This document shows positions 1 through 9,724 of a stretch of DNA of 55,409 nt, piece after piece. Source of the DNA: Deltaproteobacteria bacterium. GTDB taxonomy: Bacteria; Myxococcota_A; JAADFL01. Position 1 is the stretch's first letter; the number at the start of each line of letters is the position of its first letter. Where the stretch lies: positions 1 to 55,409 of the forward strand of contig JAADFL010000165.1 in the NCBI GenBank assembly GCA_013152945.1. The letters are read 5' to 3'. A program made the translations under genes and the position numbers. A model generated the notes under the pieces. The model saw nothing but the letters and a program-made list of their open reading frames with translations, was not told the origin of the DNA and ran no database searches.

Positions 1-66
1 GATTGTTTGGTACCAATAATTCCTGGGGCGTTGCCCCAGGCTATTTTATTTCGCCCCTTTGGGGCT
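1..66 (+). repeat. Dispersed repeat family A, partial copy at window edge
   Basis: The stretch holds an 8-bp-arm hairpin (CCTGGGGC, loop GTT, GCCCCAGG at 22-40) followed by a second small hairpin (GCCCC/GGGGC at 53-65). The same block recurs on the minus strand at about 55151-55220, and related sequence lies at 13.9 and 14.8 kb. The copy is cut by the window edge. It has the look of an intergenic REP/MITE-like element. Bases 67-393 hold a second degenerate copy and otherwise nothing I can identify. Confidence 0.75.
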
Positions 67-169
67 TTTGGGGAATTGGTTTTATTTGATTCAATTGGAA
101 ATGATTCAATCGGAATGATGTCCCTATGATGCGGGATGTATGGCCGGATGCTTTGAATGCCTGGCACCA

Positions 170-235
170 ATTAAGCCCTGAAGGGGCGTAATATGTCATA
201 CACGGGCAATGCCCCTGGAATTATGTGTATGTGAG
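170..235 (+). repeat. Degenerate copy of repeat family A
   Basis: The segments AGCCCTGAAGGGGCGTAAT and ACGGGCAATGCCCCTGGAAT match the pattern of the family A hairpins (an 'AGCCC…GGGGCG' block followed by 'GGGCAAYGCCCC'), with substitutions. No credible coding frame covers it. Confidence 0.5.
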
Positions 236-393
236 ATATTTGTGGCTTACGACACGGCAAACAGGGGACCAAGGATGATTTTGTACTTGTGATCCAGGAA
301 CGGCTATAAACGTATAGACAACACAGCCAGGTTTGAAGTAAAAAGATAATCAATGTTATTGTAATAGATCTCCAAACGGTGAGTACATAGAAA

Positions 394-966
394 ATGGTTG
401 AGAAAAATCATCCTGTAAAACCTGTTACCTTGGTCTTTTTTGTAACAATCGTCTTCGCGTCAGCCGTGAGAACATCAGTATTGCAGCCTCCTGCGCCCCA
501 AGAGGCCAGACCGATTCCGTACTCCCAAACATCGGACAGGGACGGTGAGGGAGCCACCGGATCCATCAGGATGATCTTCTCGCTGTATGGTGACCAGACC
601 GGCAGAGCCCCCCTCTGGTCCGAGATCCACCAGGTCGATGTGTACAACAGCGTGTTCCAGGTCCTCCCGGGCTCAACAAGCCTGGAAAAGGCCGGGAATC
701 CGGTGCTGTCGCATAACACTAAAATCACGGGGCAAAGGCAATCCCTGCCCCTGCAACTCTCTCCATGGCTCTCTGTTTACACGCTTGGCTCCACTGACCT
801 GCTGACAGCCTTAAATCGACCTACAAGAACCAAGACCGGCTCAAAGAGCACTGTACCTGTAATCTCGGCGCCTGCAAATTGGTTGCTTGCGTGGGACTGG
901 ATTGTTTCAAATGAAGGGGTTATCTGCTTCTCAGCCCCTTCAAACTTTGAAAGGAGTTTATGTTAA
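394..966 (+). CDS. Short secreted protein, possibly a truncated structural-type domain
   Basis: This 190-aa product has an N-terminal hydrophobic stretch (about residues 11-27) ending in an ASA-like signal peptidase site, so it is probably exported. Residues about 55-95 contain a pattern (LYGDQTGRAPLWSE, then a V.VYNSVFQVLPGS stretch) resembling a small beta-rich domain seen in many secreted bacterial proteins, where 'LYd…g..LWsE…v.v.nG.F.v.LGs' is typical. The usual continuation of that domain is not visible after residue about 100, so the C-terminal half may be degenerate; no clean frameshift explains it. The stop codon overlaps the first in-frame ATG of the giant lipoprotein gene downstream, which suggests translational coupling. 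The upstream ribosome-binding site is weak. No specific function can be assigned. Confidence 0.5.
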   Translation: MVEKNHPVKPVTLVFFVTIVFASAVRTSVLQPPAPQEARPIPYSQTSDRDGEGATGSIRMIFSLYGDQTGRAPLWSEIHQVDVYNSVFQVLPGSTSLEKAGNPVLSHNTKITGQRQSLPLQLSPWLSVYTLGSTDLLTALNRPTRTKTGSKSTVPVISAPANWLLAWDWIVSNEGVICFSAPSNFERSLC

Positions 967-3900
967 TGTATAATGCGCGCCAAATTTTTCTTGTTCTCCT
1001 ATGCATGGTCAATGCAGCCTGCGGAGAGGTTGCGCCCGATAATCCGTACGATCCGAGCACTCCGGACTCCATGAAGGAACCGGCCAAGCTCATAGGCACG
1101 GCGCGGGCCGAGGCTGCCCGGGCCGAGGATGTCACGGTATCCATCCCAGAACTCGGCATGGCTATGAACCCTGCTTCTGACGGACGCTTCGAGCTGAAAG
1201 GCGTCGTCCCCGGCAGTCACATGGTACAGGTATCAGCGGACGGACATAATCCGTACAAGGTTACCTTGATTTTCGAGGTCGGCGGCGTGGCAGTACTTGA
1301 TGCATTCCTCAAGGCTTACAAGGGGTCTGTCATCGGATCGGTCCGCCTTGATGGAGAGACCAGTCACGGCGGTGTAATCGCCAGCCTCAAGCGCAAGGAT
1401 CAGGACAAGAAGCTCCCGGCCCCGGGTGATGTAGCCATACAGCAGGTGACGATAAGTGGAGCAGACGGGCGGTATGCCTTCAACGACGTACCGGTAGGCA
1501 CTTACGTGCTGACGCTCGAGAAGGAGCATTTTACGCGAGGAGGCATCGAGAACGTCCCGGTGCAGCGCGATGCCCTTTTCGATGCGGGCGAAAGCGTGCT
1601 CATGCCGCTGAGCGGCGCTGTAAGCATACTGGGCGGCCCGGACTATGACTCCCCGGATTACGACAATACCAAGTACACCCGAACGCGCACCGTGCGGCTC
1701 GGCGTGCACGGTTTCAACGCTATCGAGATGAAGATCTCCGAGGACCGCGATCTCGATGGAGCCGATTGGCGGCCGTACTCCGCGGAACCGGAGTTCGAGC
1801 TGTCGCCGGGAGACGGAGAGAAGCATGTGTACGTCCTGTTCCGCGACAGCACAGGTGGGCTGAGCGATCTCCTCTCCGGGGTGACCACGCTTGATACCAC
1901 GGCTCCTGATGCTGCTCACGGCTCGCTCGTAATCGACGGCGGAGAGGCATTTTCAAACGACCCCTCGGGGCTCGTGGACCTGGAAATCTCGGGTTATGAT
2001 GAAGTCGCAGGCGTGGGTGAGATGATGCTGGCGACCGACAGCGGCTTTACCGGCTCCACGTGGGAGAACTTCAGGAATCGTGTCAATGGCCTGCGCATAG
2101 GTACTTCGGATCCTGCGGACGACGGTGCGAAGACAGTGTACTTGAAGCTGCGTGATCGGGCCGGGAACGAGAGCGATGTCCTGTCTTCCTCGATATACCT
2201 GGACAGAGAGGCGCCGGATTGTACTATCGAGATCAACAGCGGCGCCCCCTTCACCAGGTCGGCATCTGTCTCGCTCGGCGTAGCCGGCACAGACGTATGC
2301 GCGGACGGGTACCCGGGCTGTAACCTGGGCACGGCCCGGCCGGCCGGGATGTTGATCTCCAACTCACCGGACTTCGAGGGCGCATCCTGGTCCCCCATGG
2401 CCGAGTTGGTTCCGTGGAACCTGCTCCCGGGAGAAGGGGAACATAAGGTCTACCTAAAGGTTCGTGACGCCGCAGGCAACACGAGTCAAGGCTGCGAGTC
2501 GGAGATCGGGCTCGATACGACGCCGCCGCGGTCCGGGTGGTTACGTCTCGCCGGCGGCGCGAAGTGGACTGCCGATGCTAGGGTGAACGCAGAGCTGGGA
2601 TGCGAGGGTGCATCCGAGTACGCTCTTTCCGTGGGCCTTCCGCCGGATGAGCCAATCTCATGGATATCTTGCCCTTCCAACAACTGCAGCGTACCGATTG
2701 ATAAGGAGATAGACCTGGGCCCGGACGAGGGTCCGGTTTATGCGTACGCGCTCTTTCGCGATGAGGCCGGAAATGTCTCTGCATTGTTTGGAGATGAGGT
2801 GATCCTGGATTTGACACCGCCCGAGGTCATTAGCTTTTCGGCAGTGGACCAGGACGGATACACGGCCCAGGTCAGCATGATCCTCGAGGCACGCGTGACA
2901 GACGCGGCGGAAATGAAGGTCTCAGAAAATATCGATCTCGCGGATGCCGACTGGGAGCCGTTCACCGGGGTGCGAACATTCCTGCTTTCACCGGGAGACG
3001 GGGACAAGACCGTATATGCCTGTTTCAAAGATAGAGCCGGCAACCTGGACGAGGCATGCGCCTCTGGAACACCTGTTTCCGTCTCGACCGTGCTGGACAC
3101 GGAGTCGCCGTCCGTACCTTCCTTCGATCCAAGCTCTGCGCAGGCATATAACGGAACGGCTTGGGCTCCCCTTGCAACCTTTCCATACACGCGCCTCAAC
3201 AGGTTGAGGCTGTTTCTCCTGGCTCCGTCGTCCGATTCTACCAGCGGTGTCGCTGCGTACGAGGTCAGGCGCGGAGCAGAGGCATGGAGCACCTTGACTC
3301 CGGAGCAGGTCGAGCAGGGAGTGGAGTTCCTCCTGCCGGCCGAAGGTACGTACAGCCTGTACATCCGGGCAAGGGACAGCGCAGGTAATGTGAGCGCCGA
3401 TACCTTTGCATACGCAGTGCTGGACACGACCCCCCCATCGGCTGTGTTCTTGGCAGGGCGGGACTCGCGCAGGTTCGTGAATGCAGATACCTTGGTGGTA
3501 AACATAGACTCGAGCATGTACGCCGCCGATCCGTTTCCACACGCCGATCCCAACTTCGCACTTTACGAGGTGCGAAGCGAGAGCCTTGGCAATGCATGGA
3601 CACCCACCGCGGCTACGGACGGCTTCCTTTTCAGCCTGGTTCCCGAGTCGGAGAACAACCTTTGCGTGCGGGCCCGCGATAAGGCAGGCAACATGTCCGT
3701 GGAAGGTTGCCTGGTAGTGGAGGAGGACTCGACTCCGCCTGTTGCTCCGAGATTCCTTCCGGATGACCTGCGTGTAAACTCTACTTATTTGGATCTTCGT
3801 CCGTACGCGCCGGCCAAGGATCCATCCCTGGCAAGACAGGGCTGGGACAACCTGGATCACTACGAGGTGTCCGGCGGTCAGGGCTGTGAAGACATGCAGG

Positions 3901-6900
3901 ACAACGTGTACAGGAACATAGGCGATAATCCGTTTTACCGGGTATGTTTGCAAAAATCAGGGGTCACGCATCCCTTCCTGGCCGACGATACGCACACGGT
4001 CGAGGTGTACGCGGTAGACAAGGCCGGCAATCGCAGCGCCCCTGCAAGGCTCGACATACGAACACAAAGCTCGCGGAACCTTTTCGAGTCCGGCGATAAA
4101 TCCCCGACAGACGTGGAAGCCGGCGCGCCCGGTGTGCTGTACCGCCTGGATGACAATACCTTCAGCCACTATTGGCAGACGGGTTCAGGTGAGCACGACC
4201 TCTTCAACTACATGCAACTCTGCATGAGCAATCCGAATGACAGCTCGTGCTTCGAAGAGGAGCATAACGAGACGAGCGCCACGATACAGGGTGAGTACCT
4301 CATCCTCGACACCAGCGGCGGCACCACGGTATCCACGATGCGCCCGGACAGGGTCCTTGGATTGACGCGGTTCGCAAGGGGTTGGGACCTGGACGTGGAA
4401 AAACGAGGGGTGCTTCTATTCAACCCACGTTATGCGGGCAGCGATTCGGGTGCGCTTCAAATCGACCACAGAGGCGGCTTCGTCGCCGACGGACCGAACA
4501 TCGCTTGGGGGGCAGCCTATGCACCGCTCGTCCAGGAGTTCGGCGCCGGCGCTGCGGGCGGGAACCTCGGTGCAAAGATATGCGCGGGTAATGTTTACAG
4601 GAGCCTGAAGGAGACAAGGCTTCTGGGCTTCTGGCAGGAGCACTCGAGTCACGAGAAGCTATGGGCCGTAATCGCCACGCGTGACTCGGACAAAGGTACA
4701 GGCAATGACTTCGACGTGTACTACACCTGGAATCTGGACTCGTTGCACGGCGAGAGCACACCCAGGGACGTCCCGGCCGGATGGGATTACGTCCCGGTGC
4801 CGGGCCGTGGTCTCCGGCTGACTCCCGACACCAGGGTTTACCTGGCCATTTGCAGCAGCGATAGGGGAACCATCTACTGGAGGTATGACGAGGATCCGCC
4901 GCCTGAAAGCGGAGCAGGGTTCGAGTTCGTCCAAGGAGCCACGTTCGGCTATGCCCCGGAGAATCACCCGCCGCTCAGACCAGGCACGTCGTTTCCGGGC
5001 GTGAGCCTGACTCCCGACTCCTCCCCGGCCAAGCTGTACCACCAGAGGTTGATAACGCGGGATAATCTCCTGGAGGAGGAACTGTCAGCAGTGCTGTACA
5101 GCGGGGCCCGCAGCGATCGCCCGCTGACCGGCGCATCCGGCAATGACGAGATACATGTTTTGGACAAAGTTTCAGGTGAGCTGAACGGCCTGGACGAGGT
5201 CGGTGAACGAACGAGTTCGCCGTCTTCCGATGATTCCATCCACGGCGTGCTGGTGCGCCTGGATCGCGATGTAACCATGACATCCGTTCGCTGCTACCTG
5301 GATTGCGCCGGCACCGGCCAGGTGGAGGCCGCACTGTACATCGCGGATAACGCCGCAGGACCGTACACAATCGTATCGAACAGCGGTACAAAGGGCCAGG
5401 TCGCCGGGTACCATACCTATGTATTCAGCTCCATCTCATCAAGCCCCGTATCCGGCCAGTACGCAGTGGCGCTTTGCCGTTGGAGCGGCGGAGCCTGCAC
5501 CTACGAGGAGAGCGGAGCCTCCGGGTTTCCGGAAAACAGGCCGTACGGTTCGGTCGTAGAATCCGTGGAGCTGGATGGGAGCAGTTTTCCGGCCCTGATC
5601 GACAGTGGCGAGTTCACGAGAACGGACAGGGCGCTGCACATCGCGTACGAGGTCCGGGAAACACACGGGAATTCCGGCAGCAGTATCGGGCCAATGGACA
5701 TCCGCGGCAGGTACCTTGCGTGGTACGCGAGGCCGGACGGGGCGGACGGGAGAATATCGGTTCTGGATTTGGGGCCGAATCTTGCCTATGACACGGGGGA
5801 CCCCGTGAAGGTGCTTTTCAGCGGTGAGGGGGATGTACATGCCCTGGAGATAGGCGAGTGGGGCGTAAATGCGCTCGTATGCACGGGCGCCGACATGTCA
5901 GCCTCTTGCGAGCTGAAGATCTTCCACTTCGGTGCGGATCGGGTTCCGGGCACTGCAGACGACCGGGAGATAGATACGAGCTGGTCCCCGGTCTTTTCCT
6001 ACCAGAAACCCAGGGTGGCTCCGGGATACCTTGTCCTTCCCAATGCCGGGTTCGGGAGTTCATTCGAATTCTCGTACTACTCGATCGAGGACATCGTTAA
6101 GGCCGGCGACGGGTGGTCTGATGATATTGAGCCAAGCTTCAGCAACTTCATACAGCAGCTCGTAGTTCACTCTGATTCGTACGGCTTCATCGGTGCGGTC
6201 TCCGCCAAGGACGTGGAGGGTGTCAAGGGGATTCTTTCCATGGAAAGCACGCAGACCCACACGGTCGCGAACCAGCCCATGGGAGAGGGAGCTTTCGTTG
6301 AGCTGGAGGACGACTATGCATTCGTAACCGACCTGCGGACACTGTCGGGCGGTGGTCTCCAGACCAAGCTGCAGGCAATCGACCTGGAGCACGGTGAGCC
6401 ACGGACCGTTTGCACCTCCACGGACGGAAAGCACATGTGCTGGTATGGGAAGACCTGGGGACCATACGCGCTGATATCCTACATAGACATCGAGAGCTTT
6501 CCGAACTTCGGATTCATGATTCGTCCTCTTGACAGGGATGTGCATTTCGAACTCCCCGGAATGGTGCCGGCCACTCCGAAAGAGATGAGCTCGGGCAGGC
6601 GAAGCTTTGTAACCGAAGACAACGTGATGCTGTACTATGCCGCGCAGTCCGGGCAAGACGGCGAGGTGCACATGTACGACCTCGGAACAGACGGTTTACA
6701 CGTGCTTGACTCCGGAACGGATGACGACGTGTCGGATCCGCTTCCATTCCCGGTCGTTTTTACAGGGAAAGATGTACCGCGCATAGACCTTGAAGCTCCC
6801 TTTTTCGCGCTCGAGTACGTGGATACCTCTGACGTGCACCACGTGGTTCACGGTGAGATCGGCTCGGCCGGCGTGGTCACCCTGCCCGGCCCGGCCAGGC

Positions 6901-7286
6901 TCGCGGGAATCGAGGACGGGTACCTGGCGTACGTGACCCAGGCCGATGATGACGGGTTGGGCACATGGTTCCACGCCCTGGATTTGACGTCGGGAAAAGA
7001 AGTATCGGCCCCGCTTCCCGACTACGTGGGAAAGTACGACCAATGGGGCAAGATGGGCAAGGCAAAGGACTGGTTCGTGCTCGGAATGAGAAAGAGCAGC
7101 ATAGGGTCCTTCATCGTGGTCCTGGTCAACCCCTTTGTGGGAACCTGGTACACTGCCGGCATGTCGTACCTGGACTACATGAGAACCATGGAATTCACCG
7201 TGCCGGACATGGAGGACGGCGAAATCCTGTTCCTCAAGGATCGCGGTGGAATGCGGCAGCTCTATACCATGAATCCACCCATATGA
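966..7286 (+). CDS. Giant modular lipoprotein with repeated RDxAGN beta-sandwich modules
   Basis: I chose ATG 966 because AAGGAG at 951-956 is 9 nt upstream; the ATG at 960 is only 3 nt away. The product is 2,106 aa and opens with a lipoprotein signal (MYNARQIFLVLLCMVNAAC), so it is probably lipid-anchored at the cell surface or periplasmic face. Residues about 45-215 hold two carboxypeptidase-regulatory-like modules ('DGRFELKGVVPG', 'DGRYAFNDVPVGTY'). Residues about 220-1035 carry about eight tandem modules, most ending in a 'V.LKxRDxAGN.S' strand followed by 'LDTTPP' or a variant, as in Ig-like repeat proteins of large deltaproteobacterial adhesins. The remaining 1,000 residues contain strands such as 'DIRGRYLAWYARP' that look like beta-propeller blades. 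Ligand-binding or adhesion is an inference from architecture. No catalytic motif was seen. Confidence 0.9.
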   Translation: MYNARQIFLVLLCMVNAACGEVAPDNPYDPSTPDSMKEPAKLIGTARAEAARAEDVTVSIPELGMAMNPASDGRFELKGVVPGSHMVQVSADGHNPYKVTLIFEVGGVAVLDAFLKAYKGSVIGSVRLDGETSHGGVIASLKRKDQDKKLPAPGDVAIQQVTISGADGRYAFNDVPVGTYVLTLEKEHFTRGGIENVPVQRDALFDAGESVLMPLSGAVSILGGPDYDSPDYDNTKYTRTRTVRLGVHGFNAIEMKISEDRDLDGADWRPYSAEPEFELSPGDGEKHVYVLFRDSTGGLSDLLSGVTTLDTTAPDAAHGSLVIDGGEAFSNDPSGLVDLEISGYDEVAGVGEMMLATDSGFTGSTWENFRNRVNGLRIGTSDPADDGAKTVYLKLRDRAGNESDVLSSSIYLDREAPDCTIEINSGAPFTRSASVSLGVAGTDVCADGYPGCNLGTARPAGMLISNSPDFEGASWSPMAELVPWNLLPGEGEHKVYLKVRDAAGNTSQGCESEIGLDTTPPRSGWLRLAGGAKWTADARVNAELGCEGASEYALSVGLPPDEPISWISCPSNNCSVPIDKEIDLGPDEGPVYAYALFRDEAGNVSALFGDEVILDLTPPEVISFSAVDQDGYTAQVSMILEARVTDAAEMKVSENIDLADADWEPFTGVRTFLLSPGDGDKTVYACFKDRAGNLDEACASGTPVSVSTVLDTESPSVPSFDPSSAQAYNGTAWAPLATFPYTRLNRLRLFLLAPSSDSTSGVAAYEVRRGAEAWSTLTPEQVEQGVEFLLPAEGTYSLYIRARDSAGNVSADTFAYAVLDTTPPSAVFLAGRDSRRFVNADTLVVNIDSSMYAADPFPHADPNFALYEVRSESLGNAWTPTAATDGFLFSLVPESENNLCVRARDKAGNMSVEGCLVVEEDSTPPVAPRFLPDDLRVNSTYLDLRPYAPAKDPSLARQGWDNLDHYEVSGGQGCEDMQDNVYRNIGDNPFYRVCLQKSGVTHPFLADDTHTVEVYAVDKAGNRSAPARLDIRTQSSRNLFESGDKSPTDVEAGAPGVLYRLDDNTFSHYWQTGSGEHDLFNYMQLCMSNPNDSSCFEEEHNETSATIQGEYLILDTSGGTTVSTMRPDRVLGLTRFARGWDLDVEKRGVLLFNPRYAGSDSGALQIDHRGGFVADGPNIAWGAAYAPLVQEFGAGAAGGNLGAKICAGNVYRSLKETRLLGFWQEHSSHEKLWAVIATRDSDKGTGNDFDVYYTWNLDSLHGESTPRDVPAGWDYVPVPGRGLRLTPDTRVYLAICSSDRGTIYWRYDEDPPPESGAGFEFVQGATFGYAPENHPPLRPGTSFPGVSLTPDSSPAKLYHQRLITRDNLLEEELSAVLYSGARSDRPLTGASGNDEIHVLDKVSGELNGLDEVGERTSSPSSDDSIHGVLVRLDRDVTMTSVRCYLDCAGTGQVEAALYIADNAAGPYTIVSNSGTKGQVAGYHTYVFSSISSSPVSGQYAVALCRWSGGACTYEESGASGFPENRPYGSVVESVELDGSSFPALIDSGEFTRTDRALHIAYEVRETHGNSGSSIGPMDIRGRYLAWYARPDGADGRISVLDLGPNLAYDTGDPVKVLFSGEGDVHALEIGEWGVNALVCTGADMSASCELKIFHFGADRVPGTADDREIDTSWSPVFSYQKPRVAPGYLVLPNAGFGSSFEFSYYSIEDIVKAGDGWSDDIEPSFSNFIQQLVVHSDSYGFIGAVSAKDVEGVKGILSMESTQTHTVANQPMGEGAFVELEDDYAFVTDLRTLSGGGLQTKLQAIDLEHGEPRTVCTSTDGKHMCWYGKTWGPYALISYIDIESFPNFGFMIRPLDRDVHFELPGMVPATPKEMSSGRRSFVTEDNVMLYYAAQSGQDGEVHMYDLGTDGLHVLDSGTDDDVSDPLPFPVVFTGKDVPRIDLEAPFFALEYVDTSDVHHVVHGEIGSAGVVTLPGPARLAGIEDGYLAYVTQADDDGLGTWFHALDLTSGKEVSAPLPDYVGKYDQWGKMGKAKDWFVLGMRKSSIGSFIVVLVNPFVGTWYTAGMSYLDYMRTMEFTVPDMEDGEILFLKDRGGMRQLYTMNPPI

Positions 7287-7408
7287 GGGACGGAGGGTGG
7301 TTTTATATTGAAATCACAACAGGTTTCTTGTTTCGTGGCATCAATTTGCAATCTTTGCTTATCACGGGAAACAGATTTTAACAGTGCTGAATCTCCCGAG
7401 TTCGGGCC

Positions 7409-7612
7409 TTAGAATCCAGATAATTTTTCTTCTATGGTTCCGTCAGGGAGCATCCAATCCGGATGCGCTTTGCCGTTTTCTTCCATTTGATAACGGATGC
7501 ATTTTCCCCAGTTTCCCTTACAATACGATTCTATCCACTTTTTTTCCAACATTCCTGATTCATAGTATTCCCTCATGGGACACACAGGATACCATTTGCA
7601 TTCCTTCATCAA
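7409..7612 (-). CDS. Small conserved Cys-containing protein
   Basis: The 67-aa product reads like a widespread short family with the pattern C-K-W-Y-P-V-C-P-M, then K-W-I-E-x-Y-C-K-G-N-W, then C-I-R-Y-Q-M-E-E and P-D-W-M-L-P-D-G. Four cysteines at conserved spacing suggest a metal or Fe-S site; I recall such proteins sometimes being mis-annotated as uracil-DNA glycosylase fragments. The real function is unknown to me. A ribosome-binding site (AAGGAG) lies upstream, with a second purine run (AAGGG) nearer the start. The second codon is also ATG and could be the start. The gene is alone between the giant lipoprotein and the CapA-MltB gene and is the only coding sequence in 7287-7678. Confidence 0.75.
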   Translation of the reverse strand: MMKECKWYPVCPMREYYESGMLEKKWIESYCKGNWGKCIRYQMEENGKAHPDWMLPDGTIEEKLSGF

Positions 7613-7678
7613 TCCCTTGAATCTCCTTTAACTTTGCACTCGCTTCCACCTTTATTTATTGGTAAATTTTATCATGCC

Positions 7679-9511
7679 TCAATCCTTGTACCCGAAAATA
7701 TGCGCCAGCTCGGCCACAACTCCGGCATAGTGGTGGCTGGGATTGTACTTGAGCACCGCCCGGTAGTTCTTGCTCCCTCTTTTAAGAGGCCCTCCCTTTT
7801 GCCAGCCATATTTTTTCAGATAGTTGGCGCACGACATGACCGCATCCGGCCATGTCGAAAGATCCACTTTGCCGTCCCTGTCCGCATCTACACCGAATCG
7901 CCTTATACTCGAAGGCATGAATTGCGGATAACCGATTGCGCCTGCATAGCTGCCCACGGGCTCCAGGGGGTCCTGGTCCCTGTACATCAACAAGAGATTG
8001 AAAAGCTCCCTTTTTGCCCAGGCAGAACGCCGCGGATAGCCAAGTGCGATCGAGGCAAGAGAGTTGAAGGCCCTGTATGTTCCCTTGTGCCTGCCGAACC
8101 TGGTCTCCACCGCAACCACTGCGGCCAGTGCCGGGTAATCCACGTTGTATTTACGCTCGGCCTCCTTGAGCAGGTCCAGGTGAGCCTTTAAAAAAGTCCT
8201 GCCCTCGGCAATACGCTCCTTGGTGATGAAAAGAGCCCTGTATTTCTTGTATGTAAAGCGTTTTTCCGCGGGTTTGGTTAGTTTTCTAATCACCCCGTCC
8301 AGGAACCCTGCCCTCTTGTCCCCGAACCACTTGGCAAGATCCGCTCTCTTCAGCTTTCCCCGGCCTTTTTTCTCCAGGTCTTTCAAAAGCAATTTCAGTG
8401 CCTCCCTTTGTTCCAAAGAAGGCATGGTAAAAAAACCGTATCCACTGGTCTCACCGGTTACGACCTCGCCATTGTCCTTTACAACCGGGCCTGTATAGGG
8501 GAAATCCAGGTCTGTCAGCTTTTGAAGCTCTGCAACCGCCCTTGCCCCGGGATCAGGAACAGGACCGCCCCTGCCCTTTTGCACGACCGGCACCACCATG
8601 GCCCTGACAAAGCCTCCGTCCCCGGACAGTGCGGCTTGGAGGACCATGCTGACACCCATCTTGCCGTGCAGGTTGAACCTGCCGTAAGTGCAGAAATTTC
8701 CTAGTGAATATACAATCAGCCTTCCCCTGTACACTTCCATGGCCCTTAAAACGTGCGGTCCACTACCCAACACGAGATCCGCCCCTGCATCAACCACCCT
8801 ATGGGCAAACTGCACCACGTTTCCCCTGTCCTCGTTCCCGAGAAACTCTTCCTCGTCCCTGACCCTGTCCGCCGACGATCCCTCTGCACCGCCATGAAAG
8901 GATACGATTACAAGGTCGAATTTTTTCGATAACCGCTTTATGAACGAGTACGCACCCTGGATATCCCTAACATCATTACAATGGTCAGCAGTGTGAAACG
9001 CAGCCAGGACAATTTTTCGGCCCCTGACTTCCATTATTGCATAAGTGCCCTTTGGACCGGACCACTTGATGCCCTGTGCATCCAAGGCGTCTTGGGAAGA
9101 CTTCCAGCCTTCCTCGCCGAAATCCATTGCATGGTTATTGGCAATGGACATTACGGTAAAGCCTGCTTCCTTCAGGTATTTTGCGTACCGGACAGGAGAC
9201 CTGAATGCATAACAGTTGCCGGATTTTCCGCACTTTTCAGTACGGCCCCCGTCAATGAGCGGGCCCTCCAGGTTTCCGAACCTGATATCACCCCACCTGA
9301 TGGCCTTGAACATGGGCTTCAAAAGCTCTGCTCCGTCCCCGGGCGAAAGATATGCCTTGGGGTCGGGAAAGGTTGTTCCCATCATGATGTCACCCACGGC
9401 GCTGACCTTGATTATCTCCTTTCGGGCTGCAATATCGCCGGCCGCGGTATTGCCCGCGTGTACAGGTATCGACAATATGACAAACGACAAGACAACAACC
9501 AGACGCTTCAT
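7679..9511 (-). CDS. CapA-type metallophosphatase fused to MltB-type lytic transglycosylase
   Basis: Start ATG 9511 is preceded by GGAG at good spacing and begins a clear signal peptide (MKRLVVVLSFVILSIPVHA); the frame extends 19 codons further upstream, but that part lacks such features. The product is 610 aa. Residues about 30-330 match the CapA/PGA_cap fold with the metal-site motifs AVGDIMMG, FGNLEGPL, SIANNHAMDFG and GSGPHVLRAMEVY. Residues about 420-610 match the MltB (SLT_2) lytic transglycosylase, including the catalytic Glu in AVETRFGRHKGTYRAFNSL and the IGYPQFMPSS block. CapA-like proteins act in poly-gamma-glutamate or related surface-polymer metabolism, while MltB cleaves the glycan backbone of peptidoglycan. 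The fusion therefore links two envelope activities in one exported polypeptide. No gene is tightly linked to it. Confidence 0.9.
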   Translation of the reverse strand: MKRLVVVLSFVILSIPVHAGNTAAGDIAARKEIIKVSAVGDIMMGTTFPDPKAYLSPGDGAELLKPMFKAIRWGDIRFGNLEGPLIDGGRTEKCGKSGNCYAFRSPVRYAKYLKEAGFTVMSIANNHAMDFGEEGWKSSQDALDAQGIKWSGPKGTYAIMEVRGRKIVLAAFHTADHCNDVRDIQGAYSFIKRLSKKFDLVIVSFHGGAEGSSADRVRDEEEFLGNEDRGNVVQFAHRVVDAGADLVLGSGPHVLRAMEVYRGRLIVYSLGNFCTYGRFNLHGKMGVSMVLQAALSGDGGFVRAMVVPVVQKGRGGPVPDPGARAVAELQKLTDLDFPYTGPVVKDNGEVVTGETSGYGFFTMPSLEQREALKLLLKDLEKKGRGKLKRADLAKWFGDKRAGFLDGVIRKLTKPAEKRFTYKKYRALFITKERIAEGRTFLKAHLDLLKEAERKYNVDYPALAAVVAVETRFGRHKGTYRAFNSLASIALGYPRRSAWAKRELFNLLLMYRDQDPLEPVGSYAGAIGYPQFMPSSIRRFGVDADRDGKVDLSTWPDAVMSCANYLKKYGWQKGGPLKRGSKNYRAVLKYNPSHHYAGVVAELAHIFGYKD

Positions 9512-9724
9512 CAGCCAGGCTCCTTTCCCGAGACCCTGTCCCGTTTGTAGAAGATTAACGCCATACAATGCATTGTGGCAACAATTCGGATGCGCATCCG
9601 GACATGAGGCTTAAAAATATTTTACCGGGTTCAACGGCCCCGCTCTTGCGTAAACACACGCCGTGGTGATAAAAATCCGAAAGCTCATGGAACCTTGGCG
9701 ATCGAGATAGGTCCGGTGACTGGG

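Noticed and set aside
2738-3953. Long open frames on the minus strand inside the giant lipoprotein (2738-3553 and 2988-3953)
   Set aside because: They are by-products of GC-rich codon use in the plus-strand gene and have no homology that I recognise.
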